A stretch of DNA of 64,000 nucleotides from positions 372,001 through 436,000 of the forward strand of contig JABTTQ020001487.1 in the NCBI GenBank assembly GCA_016081115.2, in the 5' to 3' direction. Source of the stretch: Rehmannia glutinosa. Lineage: Eukaryota > Streptophyta > Magnoliopsida > Lamiales > Orobanchaceae. A program made the position numbers and the translations under genes. The notes under the pieces were generated by a model. That model was given only the letters and a program-made list of their open reading frames with translations. It made no database searches and was not told the origin of the DNA. This document shows, piece by piece, positions 44,900 through 55,109 of the stretch; position 1 is the first letter of the stretch; each line of letters begins with the position of its first letter.

Positions 44900-46715
44900 C
44901 CCTTTCAAAGACACTCAATCGGTTGTTTTCCTTTTCCTTTGTAACCAAGGCCGTTTGCTTAGTATTGTGCTTTGGAGTGAATGTGTGTAACATTTAGAGT
45001 TTAGGATTTTTCGGACTCTTCATGACTTGAAGATCCTTTTTCCAAAATTACTCTTGAGGTTTTTGACATGGCACAGAGGAATTAAATCCTAAGCTTTGTC
45101 TTGTCTCCACATTCTCTTTGACTCATAATAAGATCATCCAATGATTTAGATGCCTTAGTGAATGAGGCAATAACATTCTTGAGGTCATTCTCCCTCTTTT
45201 TCTATAGCAGCAATTTCTGCTACTAATTTAGCATTTTCAGCCTTTAAACTTTCATTTTCAACACTATTTGACTTAGAGTCCTCGGCTCCTTAGTCACTTT
45301 GAGTTTTGACTTTTGAGTAGGTTGTTTTCCTCATTCAATAGTGTGTGTGAGGATTTAATGTGTTCAAAATCTTTCATCATTTTGCCTAATGAATCATAAA
45401 GATCAAGAGGTGATGAAGTGTGTGTGTCACAGCCATCACTGTCACTAGTGTCCGAGTTTGTTGAGTTAGATTGTACCTCATCTTCTTGATCTTGTTCTTT
45501 GGCCATCAAGCGATCAAGGCTTCTTCTTCGTAGTCACTTGAGTAGTCGGCTTCTTTGCTCTCTGAATCATTGTCTCTCTTGACTTGGTTTGTCAAAGCAG
45601 ATCTCTGCAGCCATCATTGCCCTTTTTTTTTCTTGTCTTCTTTCTCTCAAGACCTTTCTTTCTTCTTCATCCTCGTACTTGTTGACTACAGGATATATGA
45701 GCGATCAATGGCATAGTGACCTGGTTGTCTACAGATTCCAACATAGATATTCAGCCTTTTGATCGACTCTTTCCATTCTTGAGTTGTCACCCTTTGATAC
45801 TCAACTTTTTGATGGTCTGTTCTTTTGGTTTGCCTGTCTTCCCTTGATTTGGAGGGAGCCGAGTGTCTTCCGGAAGATTCACCCTTTCCTCTCTTGTAGT
45901 TCTTGTTAAAGAACTTGTTAAATCTTTTAACCATCGGGCTATTTCTTATGGGTCAATTACTTTTTGACCTCACTCTCTTCCCATCTTTAACAATTAGAGC
46001 AAATTGTTTTGGGTACAACTGTCTCTTCCTGGTCTTTTCTTCTTCTCACTCAAACTCGTAGGCTTTGAGGTCCGAGAATAGTTCATGGTTGGATGTCTTT
46101 GATAGGTCCATGGAATGTCTCAGTGCCATGACCTTCATTTCGCATTCAGTGGAAGACTTTTTAGGATCTTCATACACATTTCTTTCGTGTATATTCCTTT
46201 CCAAGTGTAGAACTCATTTGTGATTTACGTGAACCGAGTGTCTAATTGATCGAGGTTCTCTCCCGAGATCATTTGAAATTCTCAAACTTCAGACAAATAC
46301 CCATCGATAATTTGTTTTCTTTGATTTGCTCCGAGCCTTCACAAATCAATGTCAACTTGTCCGCATTTCTTTAGCCGTTTTGCAGGATTTGACTTTATTG
46401 AACATGGCTTTGTCCAAGGTTTTGTAGAGGATGTCCTTGGCTACATTGTCCAGGTTGTATCTTTTTCTGTCATCATTTGTCCACTCAGTTCTTGGTTTTT
46501 CAACCATGGTGGTTTGGGAGCAAAGATCTTCTTCTTCCTTCACCGCAACTCTTCAGACAAATTTGTGTTTACCTTTAAGATTTGCAGAGGCCCATCTTCT
46601 ATCACTATCCACATCTCATCATGTAATCTTTGATAGATGAGCCTCGCATACGAATTTTCCAATCATCAAATTCTTCAATAGTGAACATAGGGATGCATGT
46701 CAAATTTGCTTCCAT
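44900..46715 (-). pseudogene. Copia gag (A3)
   Basis: Starts at ATGGAAGCAAATTTG (minus, 46715), about 115 bp after the primer-binding site. Blocks: FTIEEFDDWKIRMR, a frame break, IVIEDGPLQILKVNTNLSEE-like sequence, RKRYNLDNVAKDILYKTLDK (46470 region), a zinc-knuckle remnant around 45735-45695 and a Ser/Asp-rich stretch followed by SPLDLYDSLGKMMKDFEHIK (45509-45294). The knuckle has lost two cysteines through a frameshift and a Cys-to-Arg change. Gag would form the particle core. Confidence 0.65.
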
Positions 46716-46831
46716 GATAATAACTTTTGGTGATAAAGAAGAGTTTTGAAAGTTTAAGTACTAAAGCAGACTTTGAAAAGTTTGGAGATCTAGTTCAAGA
46801 ACCAAAGTGCGGAGGGTTCAATGAACCAACC

Positions 46832-46843
46832 GCTCCGATACCA
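46832..46843 (-). other. Primer-binding site of A3 (initiator Met tRNA type)
   Basis: TGGTATCGGAGC on the minus strand, 2 bp after the LTR end. It differs by one base from the usual plant copia site TGGTATCAGAGC. Confidence 0.85.
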
Positions 46844-46845
46844 CT

Positions 46846-48390
46846 TGTAGGTCCCAAGGGGTGTAAGTGTAAGGTTTAGAAGGGGGGTTGAATAAACCTT
46901 ACCAAATGTTCGATTTAGTCCTTTTAAATCTACAGAGTTAATTCTACACAGCTGTGTCCTTGATGGACAATCGAATTAGTCACTCAAGTAGAGTTAATCT
47001 CTCAACAGACTCACTGAGCTGTTGATGGAGTAACTCATTTGTTGGCTACGATTTAACTCAATGCGGTTTTATTTTATTGGAAGACTTAACACCCTTAAGT
47101 TTGATTAAGCAAGATTTTAGAGCTTGATTTAGTACTTATAAATTATCAAATGGATAGCAAATTTATCACAGATATAAGCGATTAAAAGTGCATGAATTTA
47201 AATCTTTGAAATGTAAATGACACAAAGAAAGTTTTTATAGAGGTTCAAGATGGGGTAATTCTTCTACTCCTCTCTTCTCCAACTCCCGGAGGAATTCACT
47301 AAGTAATGATCGGTTTACAAAGTGGTATGAGTCCGGATACAAGTCTTGATCACAACGGCCGACTTGATCCTTAGGGACTCGGGCCGAGACGCCTTGATCA
47401 CTCGGTGGGCTCGACGACTCGCCTTCTTCACAGGGCATTTTGCTTTGTTACTACTGACTCACTTGCTCAAGCTCTTTGGATTTGATCACGAAGCCCTCCA
47501 AAAGCTTAAGACTTGGTTCAACCTTGAACCTTTCTACAATCCTTCCCGGAAAGTAGACCCCTTGTTTTCAAAAGTTTCCTCTTCAACCGATTGAAGTTCT
47601 CTTTCCTTCACGGTGAGTGTTGGATTGATGTACTTCGAATGTAGGCTTGAGGATTGAGATTGTTTCAATTTTTCTAATGTGCTTGTATATCTCACGTATG
47701 TGTCTTTCATGCATCACTTTTTCTCAAACAAACTCCTCGGCCTTTTATAGTGTACTTTCAAAAATTTGCCCATTGAAGAGATAGGCTTAATTTTTGAAAG
47801 TCACTTGCAATCGTCGTGGCTTGTCTTGTTGCGATTCTTGGAATTGCCGTTTCCTCGTATGAATTGTTCTTTCACCTTTCGAGTTCGACATGGTGTAGTG
47901 CTTCCCATTGGTTCATTCCTTTTGCACGCTTCCGGGACCGAGCACTCCAAGAAAGGTGGTATGGAGATATTACTTGTTTAAGTAAATCTCTTGATTTTGC
48001 AACGGTTCTTTTCTGATTATCTCGACTTGATCGCATTTCCTTGCTTTCCCAAGTGACTTAGAGTCGCCTTCCAATCATTGGATGACTCTTTGTCAATTCA
48101 ACTTGAGACTTGGCTTTTCTTGAGTTGACTTGACCGATGCTCCACTCACCGTATCTCACCGCTTCTTCAACAGAGTTCCGTCTACTCCTCTTTGCCATAC
48201 TCATTGTCTCGCAGCAGAGTTTTCCTTTCGATCTTGATTGTCTTCTTGGATGTTAGGGCGTAGCTGACTTAACTCAGCTTGGCCAGCTCTATTCATTACA
48301 ATACATTATACAACAAGAATTGGGGTGCCAACTTTCTATGCTAAGTTTTACATGGCATTCATCAAAATCTAAACAATAAAATTCCTAACA
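46846..48390 (-). repeat. 5' LTR of A3
   Basis: Reads TGTAGGTCCC ... ATTCCTAACA, 1545 bp, TATA box at 47742-47749 (minus). It is followed by ACGAG and the rest of the B LTR. Confidence 0.9.
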
Positions 48391-49083
48391 ACGAGTCAGT
48401 TTTTGTCTTGAAGACATTGTAATCAAGTTTCATTAGTGTCTTGTGTCCGTATATCTTAGTTAGTTGTAATTTCATTATTTTGGTGTTGTTTTGATGTTTA
48501 GAGGCCAAGTAAACCTTCAGGACCGCGTCTTAAGTGGTTATTTCGAGTTCGGGATGAACAGGGGGTCGAAACAGGGCGTGAGCAGGGCGACACGGCCTGG
48601 CCGTGTCAAGCAACACGGCCGTGTTGTTTTTGACGGGTGTTTGTTCCGACTCCAGAGAGGAACACGGCCTGGCAGTGTCCCACGACACGGACGTGTCGGA
48701 ACCCGCGTTTTTGGTATTTTCGTATTTTGTTTTCAGTTTCTGGGTTTTCTTTTTCGATTTATGTTGTTTCCTAGTAAGATTAGGGTTTGGATCCCTTATA
48801 AGGGTGAACACTTATTGTTTTTCATTAGTTATCAATACAATTAATCTTTTACTCTCAAAATTTAGTGTTTCTCCAAGTGCTTCAAGATTTACGTTCTTGT
48901 TGCAATTATCGACTTATCAGGCAATAATCCATAATTGCTTGTGGCGTTTTCGCATATCGATGTTCTTGCTTTGCTAAGCAATGGGTCGAGGTTTCCACCA
49001 AATTAACCGAATTACTGAAGGTCTTGGGTTCACAACATATTGTTGTTGGGTCGTTTGCACAGTCGTTGCTGCGGTTCATATCA
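48391..49083 (+). repeat. 5' LTR of B, remaining part
   Basis: Continues from 34384 after A3 (first 5 bp are the ACGAG duplication) and ends TTCATATCA. It contains the CACGGCC palindrome cluster (48590-48705) and CCCTTATAAGGG at 48793-48804. Reunited, the LTR is about 920 bp, against 957 bp for the 3' copy. Confidence 0.85.
48590..48705 (+). repeat. ACACGGCC palindrome cluster, 5' LTR of B
   Basis: Arms such as ACACGGCC with GGCCGTGT occur in pairs (ACACGGCCTGGCCGTGT, ACACGGCCGTGT, and weaker copies with AGTGT and GGACGTGT). The 3' LTR (60380-60535) carries an additional unit. Confidence 0.8.
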
Positions 49084-49085
49084 GT

Positions 49086-49099
49086 TGGTAATCAGAGCC
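49086..49099 (+). other. Primer-binding site of B
   Basis: TGGTAATCAGAGCC, 2 bp after the LTR end. It resembles the initiator Met tRNA site with one extra A. Confidence 0.7.
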
Positions 49100-49450
49100 A
49101 TCTAGCAAGGTTAAGTCTATCCTTGTTCTTTAATTTTTGTTATTTTCCAGAATTTCTCATAAACCCTAGTTCTTGAAGGGTACAAAAAAAAAGAATTGCA
49201 CAAAAAAACCAGCGGGTAAAGAATCATAAACCGCATGCAAAAAAACAAAAATTCTGGAAAATTCAAAAATTTAAACCCTAGTATTCAATTTCATCTTATT
49301 ACGATCCGTTGATTGGCTTGGTAATTTTCTTGGTGTGTTGAAGCGTACTTGTGACTGTCTGATTGATTTATAATCGTGACAAGTGTGGGTACTTGGGGAT
49401 TGTGAATTGAGTGATACACGAGTGTATACACGTGAGGGAGTGATTTAAAC

Positions 49451-50208
49451 ATGACCGACGAAAATCGACAAACAGCAGATTTGGGTAACAAGCTGGATAT
49501 GGAGGCGATAGCAAACATGGTTAAAAAAATAATGTTTGAGACATACAGGGATCCCAGAGAGGCGCCGAGAATCGAGGAGCCTGATACTAGGGTGCGGAGG
49601 CCGAGGAGGTTCGAGTTATAGAAGTGGGCAGATGAGATTGATGATTTTGATTCCGAAAGGGAGCAAAATTACAATCTGGGTATAGGTCGGCGCGGAAATA
49701 GGGGTGATCGGGGACGTGAGGATAGCAATTTGAGTAACATCAAAATGCAAATCCCCTCGTTCCAGGGAAAAAGTTATTCGGACGCCTATTTGGATTAGGA
49801 GAGGAAAATCGAGAATGTTTCCGATTGCCAAATTATTCTGAGTTGAAAAAGGTGAAGTTGGTATCAACCGAATTCTCGGATTATGCAATTGTGTGGTGGG
49901 ATCTGTTAATGGTCTCAAGGAGGAGAAGTAGAGAGCGGCCCGTTTCCACATGGGAGGAGATGAGGAGTCTTATGCGGCATCGTTTCGTACCAAACCACTA
50001 TTATAGGGGCGTCTATCAGAGGTTGCAAAGGTTGACTTAGGGGTCGAAGAGTGTGGAGGATTACCACAAGGAGATGGATATGCTTATGGCAAGGGCAAAT
50101 ATCGATGAGGACCCAGAGGTGACTATGGCCAGGTTCATCGCGGGTTTGAATACTCCCATTGCGGATGCCGTTGACCTACATCACTGTGTCGATCTTGAGG
50201 AGATGGTG
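49451..50208 (+). pseudogene. Gag of B, part 1 (interrupted by copia C)
   Basis: ATG at 49451 opens MTDENRQTADLGNKLDMEAI. The Retrotrans_gag blocks follow: SVEDYHKEMDMLMARANI near 50049-50105 and, before it, FSDYAIVWWDLL and STWEEMRSLMRHRFVP (49870-50000). TAG codons replace residues at three places (for example 49617 and 49797), and one frame change lies near 49800. It ends at the insertion site of C inside LEEMV. Confidence 0.7.
50204..50208. other. Left target-site duplication TGGTG of copia C
   Basis: TGGTG precedes the C 5' LTR and follows its 3' end at 56130-56134. Confidence 0.9.
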
Positions 50209-50400
50209 TGTTAGATAAATGTTTTTATCATGATTTTGATGATTATGTTCGATTTTGTTCAAATGGGTTTTTAAACCAAAACTATGTCCCTAAATGTTGT
50301 CTAAATACTTCCGATCAACTTAAAATGTTTTTACTATTTTTCGGAGTATTTCTTGAAGTTTATTTTCAATAAAAAATTGGACAACACATTTGTTTCAGCT

Positions 50401-50690
50401 CGACCGGTCGCCCTATAGGGCACCCGCACTGAGTTGAGTGAGAAACAGAAAATGGGGCGTAAGAAAAATAGGGGGCGCCGGTCGACGGTGGGCGGCGGTG
50501 CGGTCGATCGGCCGGCCGCGGGCGACTGTGCACTGGGAGTTGGATTTTTTTCCGGACTTCTCTGTTTCGTAAATTCTTCAAGGGCAACCGGTCATGCTAA
50601 AGGCGGCCGGTCGCACCCCCTCCGACCGGTCCCCCCCTGTGTAAAAATTCGCAGAATTCAATTTCAATCTTATCTCTCGCGACCGGGTCG
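50401..50690 (+). repeat. GACCGGTC palindrome cluster in the LTR of C
   Basis: Perfect palindromes CGACCGGTCG (50401-50410) and GCCCTATAGGGC (50410-50421), then CCGGTC-containing copies near 50468, 50588, 50607, 50625 and a variant near 50682. CpG-dense in an AT-rich context, about 170 bp upstream of the TATA box. Confidence 0.8.
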
Positions 50691-50859
50691 AACCCTTGTT
50701 TATCAAAGAAACTATCCGTTGCGTTTTGAGATAGCTTTTCCTATTTTGTGGGATTGATTTCTAACAGACTATATTGATCATTTTAAATGGTTTCTTTCGC
50801 AAAGCAAATCACTCCCCAAGGAGGAGCCAATGTCTGGAAATGAAAGCCAAGTCCTCTCC

Positions 50860-50868
50860 TATAAATAG
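50860..50868 (+). promoter_or_regulatory. TATA box of the C LTR
   Basis: TATAAATAG in CTCCTATAAATAGAGGCTTC, a near-ideal plant TATA context. Confidence 0.75.
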
Positions 50869-51130
50869 AGGCTTCATTCAAGCAACAAGATACAACACTC
50901 AATACAAGCAAAAAGAGCAAACAAAGCAAACACTTCTATATCTTGTTGTATTAGCCTAAGCACTTTCACTTGCACAAATTTGAGGTCTAAGCTTTCAATT
51001 CTTGATTACACTTGTACTCATATTGTTTATTGAGTTGTAATCTTGATTTTGGTCATCATTCAACACAAGACATCCTTGTGAGTATTCTTGTGGTAAGAAT
51101 ACACTTCGGTGATCTAGGTGATAGGTGTTT

Positions 51131-51223
51131 GAAGGTTGTGGTAATCTTCAATGGTGTTGTAAGAGGGTTGTGGTAATCCTCAAGGTGGTGAAAGAGGGTT
51201 GTGTTAATCCTCAAGGTGTTGTA
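51131..51223 (+). repeat. Tandem repeat (three units of about 31 bp) in the C LTR
   Basis: GGTTGTGGTAATCCTCAAGG with linker GTGGTGAAAGA-like sequence, three copies. The same three units open the truncated 3' LTR at 55807. Confidence 0.8.
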
Positions 51224-51463
51224 TTAATTTTTGGTAAATTAATAAAATCTTTTTTTCTTTTTGAAATCCATCCCGGAGATACTGGGGTGGTAGAGGATTA
51301 GGCCCTAGGTGGGTTGAACCTCTTTAAATCAACGAGTGTTGTTTAATTTCCGCATTTACACTCGTCATTTACTTGTTGTTTCGAAAAAGAGGGTGATTTG
51401 CGAAAAATCGGCATAATCTATTCACCCCCCCTCTAGATTATCGTAGCCACTTGGACTAACAAG

Positions 51464-51476
51464 TGGTATCAGAGCC
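51464..51476 (+). other. Primer-binding site of C (initiator Met tRNA)
   Basis: TGGTATCAGAGCC, perfectly matching the usual plant copia site, 2 bp after the LTR. Confidence 0.9.
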
Positions 51477-51518
51477 AAACTCTTTGGCTAGCTCGTTCCG
51501 AGTAAAGAGGAAAGATCC

Positions 51519-52955
51519 ATGGCTACAAATGATGCTCATCTCACCACCGGCGCCTCCACCAATAAGCCACCACTATTCGACACCAACAACTACGCATTTT
51601 GGAAAGACCGTATGGAGTGCTTCCTACAAGGGTGCGGGTTCGACATTTGGAATGTGGTCATTGAAGGAGTTGATCAACCAACAAAGAAATCGGAGGATGG
51701 CACCTTGACTCCTAAACCTTTCAAGGAGTTTGATGAAAACGACAAAAAGGCTTTCTCTCTAAACGGTAAGGCCTTAAATATTTTGCATTGTTCTCTTACC
51801 ACCACCGAGTACAATCGCATAAGAGGCATAAGGTCAGCACATGAGGTTTGGGAAAAATTGGAGACAATCTATGAAGGGACTAAGAAAGTCAAGCAAGCAA
51901 GAAAAACCATGCTTGTTAAAGACTTCGAAAACTTTAACATGTATGATGGCGAAAGCATCTCCAAGATGGTGGAAAGGCTTGACAATATTGTCAATCCTCT
52001 TGTGGCCCTCGGCAAAGTCATCTCTGAAGAAGACAAGGTGACCAAGCTATTGAATGCACTTCCCGGCTCATGGTCCGAAAAAGTAACGGCAATCACGGAG
52101 GCACAAAATCTTGAGACACTCAAGTTTGATGAGCTTATTGGAAATCTACTCATCTATGAAGTCTATATCAAGGAGAGGAAAAATTCCAAACCATCCACAA
52201 ATCAATCGGGTATGCAAATTATTCCTAAAGGTCTTGCTTCTTCCTCTAATAATGCATACTATGATAATGATGATGATGATGAGGAAACGGCCGCACTTGT
52301 TCGAAAATTTGCAAAATTTGTGAAAAAAAATAAAGCAAGAAAACCAAGAGATAATGCTTGCTTTAAATGCGGAAAACCCGGGCACTTCATTGCCGATTGC
52401 CCAAAGCTCGATGAAGAGGAGCAAAAGAAAAGGAAGCCTTTTACAAAAAAGAAGGCTCTAAATGCGGAAATCAAAACATGGGATGAACTACTCGAAACAA
52501 ACGATGAGGAAGGAGAAACCGAACACGGTCTCATGGCCTTAGATGATGAAATCAATGAGGTACACTCTAATTCCTCTACTTCCTCCATAGTTGATGACCT
52601 GCAATGTGATTTTGATGAATTGCAAATTGAGTTTCAAAATTTAATTGTTAAATACAAAAATTTGAAAAAGGAGCATAAGGAGCTTAAGGTTGAAAAAGAA
52701 AAATTATTCACCTCTTATGAATCTCTAGACAAAGCTCATGCTCTTACTCTTACTAGAGTTCATTCTCTTGAAAGAAAAGAAACAAAAGATATTGAATGTT
52801 TAAAAAATGATGTGCATCGTTTCAACATAAGCACATATAAAGTCACAAAAATTTTAGATGCACAAAGAGGTGAGCATTCCAAATCGGGACTTGGTTATAA
52901 GCCATTTCAAAGTGTTTTTAGAAAAATAACCAAGGTCCGACTTTTTACGTGCTAA
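51519..52955 (+). CDS. Gag polyprotein of copia C (478 codons, frameshifted at its end)
   Basis: ATG at 51519 is the first Met after the primer-binding site. Residues 1-45 carry the LFDTNNYAFWKDRMECFL start block; residues 60-215 form the UBN2-type capsid domain (HEVWEKLETIYEG, VERLDNIVNPLVALG, LLNALPGSW). A zinc knuckle C-x2-C-x4-H-x4-C is at residues 281-294. Residues 370-440 are a Lys/Glu-rich coiled coil. The frame is lost near 52930; a second CCHC knuckle continues in the +1 frame at 52975-53016, so the native Gag was longer. It would assemble the cytoplasmic virus-like particle. Confidence 0.85.
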   Translation: MATNDAHLTTGASTNKPPLFDTNNYAFWKDRMECFLQGCGFDIWNVVIEGVDQPTKKSEDGTLTPKPFKEFDENDKKAFSLNGKALNILHCSLTTTEYNRIRGIRSAHEVWEKLETIYEGTKKVKQARKTMLVKDFENFNMYDGESISKMVERLDNIVNPLVALGKVISEEDKVTKLLNALPGSWSEKVTAITEAQNLETLKFDELIGNLLIYEVYIKERKNSKPSTNQSGMQIIPKGLASSSNNAYYDNDDDDEETAALVRKFAKFVKKNKARKPRDNACFKCGKPGHFIADCPKLDEEEQKKRKPFTKKKALNAEIKTWDELLETNDEEGETEHGLMALDDEINEVHSNSSTSSIVDDLQCDFDELQIEFQNLIVKYKNLKKEHKELKVEKEKLFTSYESLDKAHALTLTRVHSLERKETKDIECLKNDVHRFNISTYKVTKILDAQRGEHSKSGLGYKPFQSVFRKITKVRLFTC

Positions 52956-52974
52956 TAATTATAATACTCCTACT

Positions 52975-53763
52975 TGTTTTTATTGTGGCAAAGTTGGACA
53001 TTATGCTAATAATTGCAAATTGAGAAATAGCTCAAGACCTGTTTGGAGACCCAAAAGTCTCAAAACTAACCCCATGGACCCCAAAATTATAAGGGTACTA
53101 AAAGAAATTCTTTTGTAGGTAATAGGGGCTATAACAACAATGGAAGATTCAAAATGGCTCGTGGACAGCGGATGTTCACGCCATATCGGGAGGAGAGAAC
53201 TTTTTACCAACATCAAGCTCCAAGAAGAGGGTATGGTCATGTTCGGCAATGGCAAAGGAAAAATTCTTGGAAATGGAGAAATTGGTAACTCTTCTTTCTC
53301 TCTTAGTAATGTTCTTTTAGTTGAAGGGCTTAAGTTTAATTTGATAAGTGTTAGCCAACTTTGTGATTCAAAATATGATGTTTCCTTTAATAAAGAAAAA
53401 TGTTTTATACTTAAAAATGGTGTAATTATTTGTGAAGCAAATAGAAAAGGCAATCTTTACAAAATTTGTACAAGTGATTTGGTTAGTCAAAATGTTTCTT
53501 GTTTAGTCGCCAATAATGATTTAACTAGTTTATGGCATAGGCGACTTGGACATGTTGGATACAAGAATTTGAAAAATATTTACAAAAACCAACATGTGAA
53601 AGGACTACCCAAATTGAATTTTGAAAATCTTGGCTTATGTGACACTTGTCAAAAGAACAAATTAGTTAAAAGTAGTTTCAAGCCCAAAAACGAAATTTCC
53701 ACAACCAAACCCCTACAAAGCTTCACCTTGATTTGTATGGGGATATTGGTACGGCTAGTCTAA
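52975..53763 (+). CDS. Copia C gag end, protease and integrase N-terminal region (broken)
   Basis: After the frameshift: zinc knuckle CFYCGKVGHYANNC, a stop near 53116, then an open stretch from 53140. This holds the protease active site WLVDSGCSRH (catalytic Asp in DSG) and FNLISVSQLCD. The integrase HHCC zinc region follows: LWHRRLGHVGYKNLKNIY (53530 on), then CDTCQKNKLVKSSF. The frame shifts again near 53715 before the LYGDIG phrase that carries the first catalytic Asp. The protease cuts Gag-Pol; the zinc region helps integrase bind cDNA ends. Confidence 0.8.
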
Positions 53764-54550
53764 GTGGAAAACATTACACTTTTGTTATCGTCGATGATTT
53801 TTCTAGATATACTTGGGCTCTTTTTCTTACCAATAAAAGCGATGTCGTTAATGAGTTTGTTAAGTTGTGTAGACTTATTGAGAATGAAAAGGAAGACACT
53901 ATCAAGTCTATTCGAAGCGATCGAGGTGGAGAATTTGACGGTGAATTTAGAGTATTTTGTGAAACCAAGGATATGCTCATAATTTCTCGGCTCCAAGGAC
54001 ACCTCAACAAAATGGAGTAGCCGAACGGAAAAACCGGACATTACAAGAAATGAGTCGGACCATGCTCAATGAATTTTCACTTCCAAAATATTTTTCGGCC
54101 GAAGCCGTAAGTACCACTTGCTATGTCATTAATCGAGTTTATATTCGTCCTAAAATGAATAAAACTCCATATGAGCTTTGGAAAGGTAGAACTCCAAATA
54201 TTAGTTATTTCAAGATATTTGGTTGTAAATGCTTTATTTTGAATACCAAGGATCAATTGGACAAACTTGATCCTAAGGCTGATGAAGGGATATTTATGGG
54301 ATATTCAACAAAAAGCAAAGCATATCGGGTTTACAATAAGACTAGTGGAGTTGTTGAAGAATTCATCCATGTTAAATTCAATGAAGCTTCGGGAGTTGAA
54401 AGAATTCCTAATGATGAAAGTGATGAAGAAGATATTATTGAACAAATTGTTCAAATTGATGATCAACCGTCTACATCAAATGATCAACCGTCCACTTCAA
54501 ATGGTCCTCAAGAAGATAGAGGTGATATCTCGGATCTTCCGTTGCATTGA
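53733..54550 (+). CDS. Copia C integrase core and C-terminal region (two frames)
   Basis: 53733-54020 reads TFVIVDDFSRYTWALFLTNK and IRSDRGGEFDGEF (second catalytic Asp). A frame break near 54000 precedes TPQQNGVAERKNRTL with the catalytic Glu region. 54050-54550 continues with MSRTMLNEFSLPKYFSAEA, NKTPYELWKGRTPNISYFKI, FGCKCF and YRVYNKTSGVVEEFIHVKF, then an acidic Ser/Gln linker with a repeated DQPSTSN unit, ending at a stop at 54548-54550. All three catalytic positions are traceable. Confidence 0.8.
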
Positions 54551-54602
54551 AATTTAAGGAGATCACCCAAAAGATCTTATTATTGGTGATCCCCTTGACA
54601 AA

Positions 54603-55109
54603 GTGATGACTCGGAGAAAATTTGCCGAGAAAGCTCTTATTTCTCAAAAAGAGCCTAAAAATGCTAAAGAGGCTATTGAGGATGAGGATTGGTTCTTAGA
54701 GATGCAAGAGGAGTTGAATCAATTTGAAAGAAATGATGTATGGGAATTGGTACCTTATCCTCCTTCTCAAACCATTATTGGTACAAAATGGGTATTCCGG
54801 AATAAACTTGATGATCAAGGCAATATTGTTCGAAATAAGGCAAGGTTAGTATCTCAAGGGTATTGTCAAGAAGAAGGTATTGACTATGATGAAACTTTTG
54901 CACCCGTAGCACGTTTAGAAGATATTCGTATTTTACTTGCCTATTCTTGTTTTAAAAGTTTCAAACTTTACCAAATGGATGTTAAATCCGCTTTCTTAAA
55001 TGGTATTATTCAAGAAGAAGTCTATGTAAAACAACCTCCGGGGTTTGAAAATTTTTCTAGGCCTAATGATGTTTATAAACTTAAAAAGGCCTTGTATGGT
55101 TTAAAATAG
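54603..55109 (+). CDS. Copia C reverse transcriptase, N-terminal part (168 codons)
   Basis: Blocks WFLEMQEELNQFERNDVWEL, IGTKWVFRNKLDDQG, KARLVSQGYCQEEGIDYDET, FAPVARLEDIRILLAY, YQMDVKSAFLNGIIQEEVYV and LKKALYGLK. The open frame ends at a TAG at 55107-55109 where Gln (CAG) would be expected before APRAWYDRL, a single-base change. RT continues after the stop in the same frame. Confidence 0.85.
   Translation: MMTRRKFAEKALISQKEPKNAKEAIEDEDWFLEMQEELNQFERNDVWELVPYPPSQTIIGTKWVFRNKLDDQGNIVRNKARLVSQGYCQEEGIDYDETFAPVARLEDIRILLAYSCFKSFKLYQMDVKSAFLNGIIQEEVYVKQPPGFENFSRPNDVYKLKKALYGLK

Larger units (their letters stand above)
34385..48390 (-). mobile_element. Full-length Sirevirus-like Ty1/copia element A3 (14.0 kb)
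   Basis: Both LTRs (46846-48390 as 5', 34385-35944 as 3'), the primer-binding site (46832-46843), gag, protease, integrase, RT, RNase H, the accessory ORF and the polypurine tract (35945-35959) are present in the right order on the minus strand. Perfect ACGAG duplications flank it inside the 5' LTR of B. At 14,006 bp it is very long for copia, mainly because of the extra region of about 4.5 kb between RNase H and the 3' LTR. Frameshifts and stops are common throughout. Confidence 0.9.
50209..51461 (+). repeat. 5' LTR of copia C
   Basis: TGTTAGATAAATG ... TTGGACTAACA, 1253 bp, followed by AG and the primer-binding site. It contains the CCGGTC palindrome cluster (50401-50690), the TATA box TATAAATAG (50860-50868) and a three-unit repeat of about 31 bp (51131-51223) in the presumed U5. 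Confidence 0.9.
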
